Position numbers and translations under genes: made by a program
Source of the DNA: Candidatus Bathyarchaeota archaeon
Lineage (GTDB): Archaea > Thermoproteota > Bathyarchaeia > RBG-16-48-13 > JAGMEO01
Reading direction: 5' to 3'
Length of the DNA: 8,246 nucleotides
Assembly (NCBI GenBank): GCA_023128135.1
Contig: JAGMEO010000020.1
Span: 1-8,246 of the forward strand
Notes under the pieces: generated by a model
Databases searched by the model: none
The model's input: the letters and a program-made list of their open reading frames with translations, nothing else
What the model was told of the DNA's origin: nothing
Part shown: positions 5,696 to 8,246 of the stretch, piece by piece
Layout: each line of letters begins with the position of its first letter
Numbering within the stretch: position 1 is the first letter of the stretch

Positions 5696-5788
5696 TGGTG
5701 GACCGACCGGGATTTGAACCCGGGACCTTCGCGATGCCAACGCGACACTCCTTGGCCTTTAAAGTATACCAAGCTGAGCTACCGGCCC
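5696..5788 (-). tRNA. tRNA-Ala (anticodon GGC) with a 16-base intron in the D-arm
   Basis: On the minus strand, GGGCCGG (5788-5782) pairs with TCGGTCC (5706-5700) through five Watson-Crick and two G-U pairs. One of these is G3-U70, the classic identity mark of tRNA-Ala. The discriminator is A and CCA is encoded (5698-5696). D-stem GCTC pairs with GAGT (5750-5747) once the intron is removed. Anticodon stem TCGCG/CGCGA encloses TTGGCAT, giving U33 and anticodon GGC at 5738-5736. The T-arm is CCGGG, TTCAAAT, CCCGG. It lies 45 bases after rpl37e on the same strand and 70 bases before tRNA-Val. Confidence 0.93.
5751..5766 (-). other. Intron of tRNA-Ala, non-standard position (about 21/22)
   Basis: Sixteen bases separate the D-loop (ending GGTA) from the 3' half of the D-stem (GAGT). 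Exon TTGG (5772-5769) pairs with CCAA at the intron's 3' end (5755-5752), giving a 4-base-pair central helix with a 3-base bulge (TAT) after it. This resembles the bulge-helix-bulge splice signal, although the 3' cut must fall after the first G of its bulge to keep the D-stem. Boundaries are uncertain by one or two bases. Confidence 0.75.
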
Positions 5789-5819
5789 ACATCAATAATT
5801 GAGATAATGCTTCTCAGAC

Positions 5820-5826
5820 AAAAAAA
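5820..5826 (-). terminator. T7 run after rpl37e
   Basis: Seven consecutive T on the minus strand, eight bases past the rpl37e stop codon, could end the lsm-rpl37e transcript or reduce read-through into the tRNAs. It also overlaps AT-rich DNA that could be a promoter for tRNA-Ala. Confidence 0.45.
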
Positions 5827-5833
5827 TATTATT

Positions 5834-6022
5834 TTAAGAACGTCGAGTCTTTCTTGTGACGGTTTTAGTCTGCCATGCGTATTGACGTATTTTCTTTGAC
5901 TCTCCGAATCCACAAGCTGAACATCGTTTCTTTCTTATGTGATACGACCTCCGACCACACCGTCTACATTTTATGACACGGGTCTTATGCCGCTTTCCAA
6001 ATGAAGGGGTGCCTTTACCCAC
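5834..6022 (-). CDS. rpl37e: 50S ribosomal protein L37e (eL37)
   Basis: This zinc-binding large-subunit protein has 62 residues, the normal archaeal size. It begins (M)GKGTPSFGKRHKTRVIKCRR, with zinc ligands CRRC near residues 19-22 and CSAC at 34-37, and has a basic C-terminus (TVTRKTRRS). The start is GTG at 6020-6022. A strong ribosome-binding site AAGGTGA lies seven bases upstream, and its TGA is the stop codon of lsm, so the two genes are almost certainly co-translated. The lsm-rpl37e pair is a widely conserved archaeal arrangement. Confidence 0.97.
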   Translation of the reverse strand: MGKGTPSFGKRHKTRVIKCRRCGRRSYHIRKKRCSACGFGESKKIRQYAWQTKTVTRKTRRS

Positions 6023-6029
6023 GGATGCT

Positions 6030-6257
6030 TCACCTTGGAGAAGGCGATACTATTATTACGTTGTCTCCACGAACTATCATGGTTCCTATTTTCTCAATGT
6101 TCTCATTATCAGAGGCATCTTCAGCGTCTTCCAAGACGAGGTTCATGTGTTGGTCAAATCCTTTTAGTTTACCTCTAATGCTTCTTCCGCCTCGCAGTCT
6201 TACCAAGACAAGCTTTTCCAGACTATCCTCTAGAATTTTACTAGCCATTTCTGTCAT
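6030..6257 (-). CDS. Sm-like (Lsm) RNA-binding protein
   Basis: This 75-residue archaeal Lsm protein should form a ring (usually seven subunits) that binds U-rich RNA. The Sm1 motif spans about residues 14-45 (LEKLVLVRLRGGRSIRG, then FDQHMNLVLEDA), with the DxHMNL signature complete. The Sm2 motif near residues 59-71 is IVRGDNVIIVSP. There is little beyond the core fold. Two starts are possible, ATG at 6255-6257 and ATG at 6246-6248. The upstream box-A-like TTAAAATTTAA centred near 6281 lies about 25 bases before the first ATG, so the transcript may be leaderless, starting at that ATG. The gene runs directly into rpl37e. Confidence 0.95.
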   Translation of the reverse strand: MTEMASKILEDSLEKLVLVRLRGGRSIRGKLKGFDQHMNLVLEDAEDASDNENIEKIGTMIVRGDNVIIVSPSPR

Positions 6258-6327
6258 TGTTCTGTATCATCGCCTTAAATTTTAATTCTTTAAGGTTTTA
6301 AGATAGTGATTTAAAGGTATCGTAAAA
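6258..6327. promoter_or_regulatory. Divergent promoter region between lsm and the PUA-protein gene
   Basis: Seventy bases must hold both promoters. A 7-base inverted repeat, CCTTAAA (6273-6279) and TTTAAGG (6289-6295), encloses an AT-rich core. Its left part overlaps the box-A-like sequence for lsm, and the right side runs into GGTTTTAAGA (6294-6303), about 28-30 bases before the plus-strand ATG. AAAGGTAT at 6313-6320 could alternatively be the ribosome-binding site of the plus-strand gene. Confidence 0.45.
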
Positions 6328-6840
6328 ATGTATTCTCCTGTGAATCTCATGAGGTTGAAAAAGAGACATCGCCTAAATAATAAGACGTTACGGAAAATAC
6401 TTAGATGGTTATCAGAAACCCTTAATGTAGATTCTACTAACCTTAAAATAGATAACGCAGAGATAGCTGATCATGAGTCGGGTATAAAGATCTTAATTGT
6501 TGATGATAACATCGTTTTTGTTGTTGATGCAGACAATATTTTCCCAACATTGTACTTTGAACCATTGATTGAGCTTTTGCCATCATTAATTGTTGATATG
6601 GGTGCTGTTCCATACATATGTAATGGTGCAGATGTTATGGCACCAGGAGTTGTTCGTATAGAAGGCACTTTTGGAAAAGATTCAATTGTGGTGGTAAGAG
6701 ATGAAAAACATGGTAAACCGATAGCTATTGCAAGGTCTTTGTCAGGTGCGTCGCAGATGAAACAAACTAGACGTGGAAAGGTAGCAGAGACACTTCACTA
6801 CGTTGGTGATGAAATCTGGAATTTAGCGAAACACATATGA
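6328..6840 (+). CDS. PUA-domain RNA-binding protein, MCT-1/Tma20-like
   Basis: This 170-residue protein matches the archaeal relatives of MCT-1/Tma20, a ribosome-associated RNA-binding protein. In eukaryotes this family works in translation re-initiation and ribosome recycling; the archaeal role is less clear. The N-terminal domain (about residues 8-85) begins with MRLKKRHRLNNKTLRKIL, the family's basic start. The PUA domain (about 88-165) shows DMGAVPYICNGADVMAPGV and VVVRDEKHGKPIAIARSL. An ATG at codon 8 is a possible alternative start, but the first ATG fits the length and has AAAGGTAT about seven bases upstream. It is divergent from lsm and converges on fttA with 41 bases between stop codons, so it is probably transcribed alone. 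Confidence 0.93.
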   Translation: MYSPVNLMRLKKRHRLNNKTLRKILRWLSETLNVDSTNLKIDNAEIADHESGIKILIVDDNIVFVVDADNIFPTLYFEPLIELLPSLIVDMGAVPYICNGADVMAPGVVRIEGTFGKDSIVVVRDEKHGKPIAIARSLSGASQMKQTRRGKVAETLHYVGDEIWNLAKHI

Positions 6841-6881
6841 TTGACTGGGATAAAGAACATCAAGAGACTTGTTTGAACAAA

Positions 6882-8246
6882 CTATCTGAGTCTTATAGTT
6901 TCTAGGTTTATTGGAGCATTAGTTTCTATTTTATAGATTCTGTGCAACACCTTTGCAATACTGATGCATCTTGACTTTTCGCCATGACCAACTATAATGC
7001 GTTCTGGTTTAGATGAAAGTCTTCTTACATACCGTATAATCTGATTTCTATCCGAGTGCCCAGAAAATCCTTCAACGGCTCCTGCTTTCATGGCAATTTT
7101 TACAACAGACATTTTGCCTTTATTATTTATTAGAGGTACTTCTGAAAGCCCCCGTTTTATCCTTGAACCTAAGGTTCCTTCAATCTGATAGCTCACAAAT
7201 ATTAGTGTGTTTCTTTTATCTGAAGACAGGGCTTTGAAATATTCTATAGATGGCCCACCTTCCATCATTCCTGAGGTAGCCATGATTATACTGGGTTCAC
7301 CTTCAACGATGTCATTTCTTGCACTTGGATCCTCAACATTTACAAAGTATTCTGATTCAAATGGGTTTACTCCTTTGTGAAGAATCTTATCTCGCATGTT
7401 CCTTTCAAGGTATTCTGGATAAGCAGTGTGAATGGCTGTTGCCTCTTGAATCATTCCTTCAAGGTATATTGGTGCTTCTTGGAGAAGGCCACTTTTCATG
7501 TAGCTATCTAAAACCACCATTACCTCTTGAGATCTACCAACAGCAGGCACCGGAATCAACACTTTTCCACCTTTATCCAGAGTTTCATTTATCAAAGACA
7601 CAAGGTTCTGTTCAACACTTCTTCTTTGAGGCATAATATTTTCTGGACCGCCATAGGTAGCCTCTGTAATTAAAGTTTCAATTCTTGGAAAAACCGTTGA
7701 AGCTGGTTCAAGAAGCATTGTGCGCCCATACTTAAAGTCGCCGGTGTGAATTATGTTATGCAACCCTTGTCCTATATGTAGGTGTGTTATTGTAGAACCT
7801 AGAATATGACCTGCGTTGTGGAGAGTTAATCTCGCATCAGGAGCAATGTCTGTAACTTCACCATATTTTAAGGGAATAAGGTGAAGAGTTGTCTCCCTAA
7901 CAGCTTTCTGATCATAGGGAGGTGTTATACCCTCTTTTGTGAGAACATCAAGATAGTCAAGTTGGAGAAGAGTCATAAGACTTGCTGTTGGCTCAGAGCA
8001 GTAAACCGGGCCATTATACCCATACTTATATAGAAACGGAAGCAAGCCACAGTGATCTAGATGTGCGTGAGAAATTATAACAGCATCCAAAATATATGGA
8101 TCAAATTCTTGGATATTAAAGTACGGAAAGGCTTTAGCTGGATTATGCGATCCAGGATTAATTCCGCAGTCAATTAGGATTTTACTTTCATCTGTATCAA
8201 TAAGTAACGCTGATCTACCGACCTCTTGAAATCCGCCTAAAGTCGT
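6882..8246 (-). CDS. fttA: Transcription termination factor FttA (aCPSF1, beta-CASP ribonuclease), N-terminus outside the window
   Basis: The last 454 residues are present. The first part, with the two KH-type RNA-binding domains (about 180 residues), lies beyond the right edge. FttA is the archaeal relative of CPSF73 that cuts nascent RNA and releases RNA polymerase. Visible metallo-beta-lactamase motifs are TTLGGFQEVGRSALL at the fragment's start, HAHLDH at 60-65, then NAGHILGS and HTGDFKYG. The beta-CASP region shows VPAVGRSQEVMVVL, IQEATAIHTAYPEYL and ATSGMMEGGPS. Near the end come GFSGHSDR and the HGE motif, and the protein closes with NLETIRLR, the usual family ending. All catalytic metal ligands look intact. 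The frame is open to the edge, so the codon after ATA at 8088-8090 (TTG) is internal leucine, not a start. Confidence 0.97.
   Translation of the reverse strand, partial: TTLGGFQEVGRSALLIDTDESKILIDCGINPGSHNPAKAFPYFNIQEFDPYILDAVIISHAHLDHCGLLPFLYKYGYNGPVYCSEPTASLMTLLQLDYLDVLTKEGITPPYDQKAVRETTLHLIPLKYGEVTDIAPDARLTLHNAGHILGSTITHLHIGQGLHNIIHTGDFKYGRTMLLEPASTVFPRIETLITEATYGGPENIMPQRRSVEQNLVSLINETLDKGGKVLIPVPAVGRSQEVMVVLDSYMKSGLLQEAPIYLEGMIQEATAIHTAYPEYLERNMRDKILHKGVNPFESEYFVNVEDPSARNDIVEGEPSIIMATSGMMEGGPSIEYFKALSSDKRNTLIFVSYQIEGTLGSRIKRGLSEVPLINNKGKMSVVKIAMKAGAVEGFSGHSDRNQIIRYVRRLSSKPERIIVGHGEKSRCISIAKVLHRIYKIETNAPINLETIRLR

Noticed and set aside
6869..6880. TTGTT/AACAA inverted repeat between the convergent PUA-protein and fttA genes as a two-way terminator
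   Set aside because: The arms are five bases with a two-base spacer and there is no T run on either side, so support is too weak.
7319..7636. Open frame of 105 codons on the plus strand
   Set aside because: It is antisense to the beta-CASP region of fttA, whose protein motifs are unmistakable.
1..8246. Mobile element, CRISPR array, defence or phage genes
   Set aside because: No transposase, integrase, direct-repeat array, long terminal inverted repeats or defence-like domains are visible on either strand; the region is housekeeping genes plus one decayed transporter subunit.

Overview
This window is chromosomal archaeal DNA. The evidence is archaeal/eukaryal-type ribosomal proteins (L18e, L37e, S2/S9/L13 in their archaeal forms), archaeal RNA polymerase subunits D and N, an Lsm protein, the archaeal termination nuclease FttA, and two tRNA genes that carry short introns. 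The DNA is AT-rich, the genes are tightly packed, and several use GTG or TTG starts. The Fe-S-containing RpoD and the tRNA introns at non-standard positions suggest a TACK-type archaeon, perhaps Bathyarchaeia-like. That placement is an inference, not something the sequence proves.

Layout. Positions 1-3620 (minus strand) hold one compact transcription/translation operon, read right to left: rpoD, rpl18e, rpl13, rps9, rpoN, rps2, then a MEMO-family gene that runs off the left edge. Neighbouring genes overlap or lie within about 16 bases of each other. Positions 3621-3801 are a promoter-bearing gap with palindromes. Positions 3802-4311 (plus) hold an ECF-transporter S-component gene broken by two single-base frameshifts. 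It converges on, and overlaps by 6 bases, an intact HypE/AIR-synthase-like gene (4306-5319, minus). A gene-free gap with an oligo-T terminator follows. Next come tRNA-Val(GAC) and tRNA-Ala(GGC), both minus, both with an intron of about 16-17 bases on the 3' side of the D-arm and both with encoded CCA. Upstream of them on the same strand are rpl37e and lsm. A 70-base divergent promoter region separates lsm from a plus-strand MCT-1/Tma20-like PUA protein (6328-6840). That gene converges on fttA (6882-8246, minus), which enters from the right edge without its N-terminal KH domains.

How the genes work together. Nearly everything serves gene expression: polymerase subunits, ribosomal proteins, tRNAs, RNA-binding Lsm and PUA proteins, and the nuclease that ends transcription. 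The exceptions are the MEMO gene, a usual neighbour of rps2 in archaea, and the ECF/HypE-like pair. I see no mobile element, CRISPR array, defence island or obviously new system. The points most worth a second look are the two tRNA introns, a C at position 33 of tRNA-Val, the decayed transporter gene, the absence of rpoK and eno from their usual place, and a recurrent arrangement in which the upstream TGA stop codon forms part of the next gene's Shine-Dalgarno sequence.
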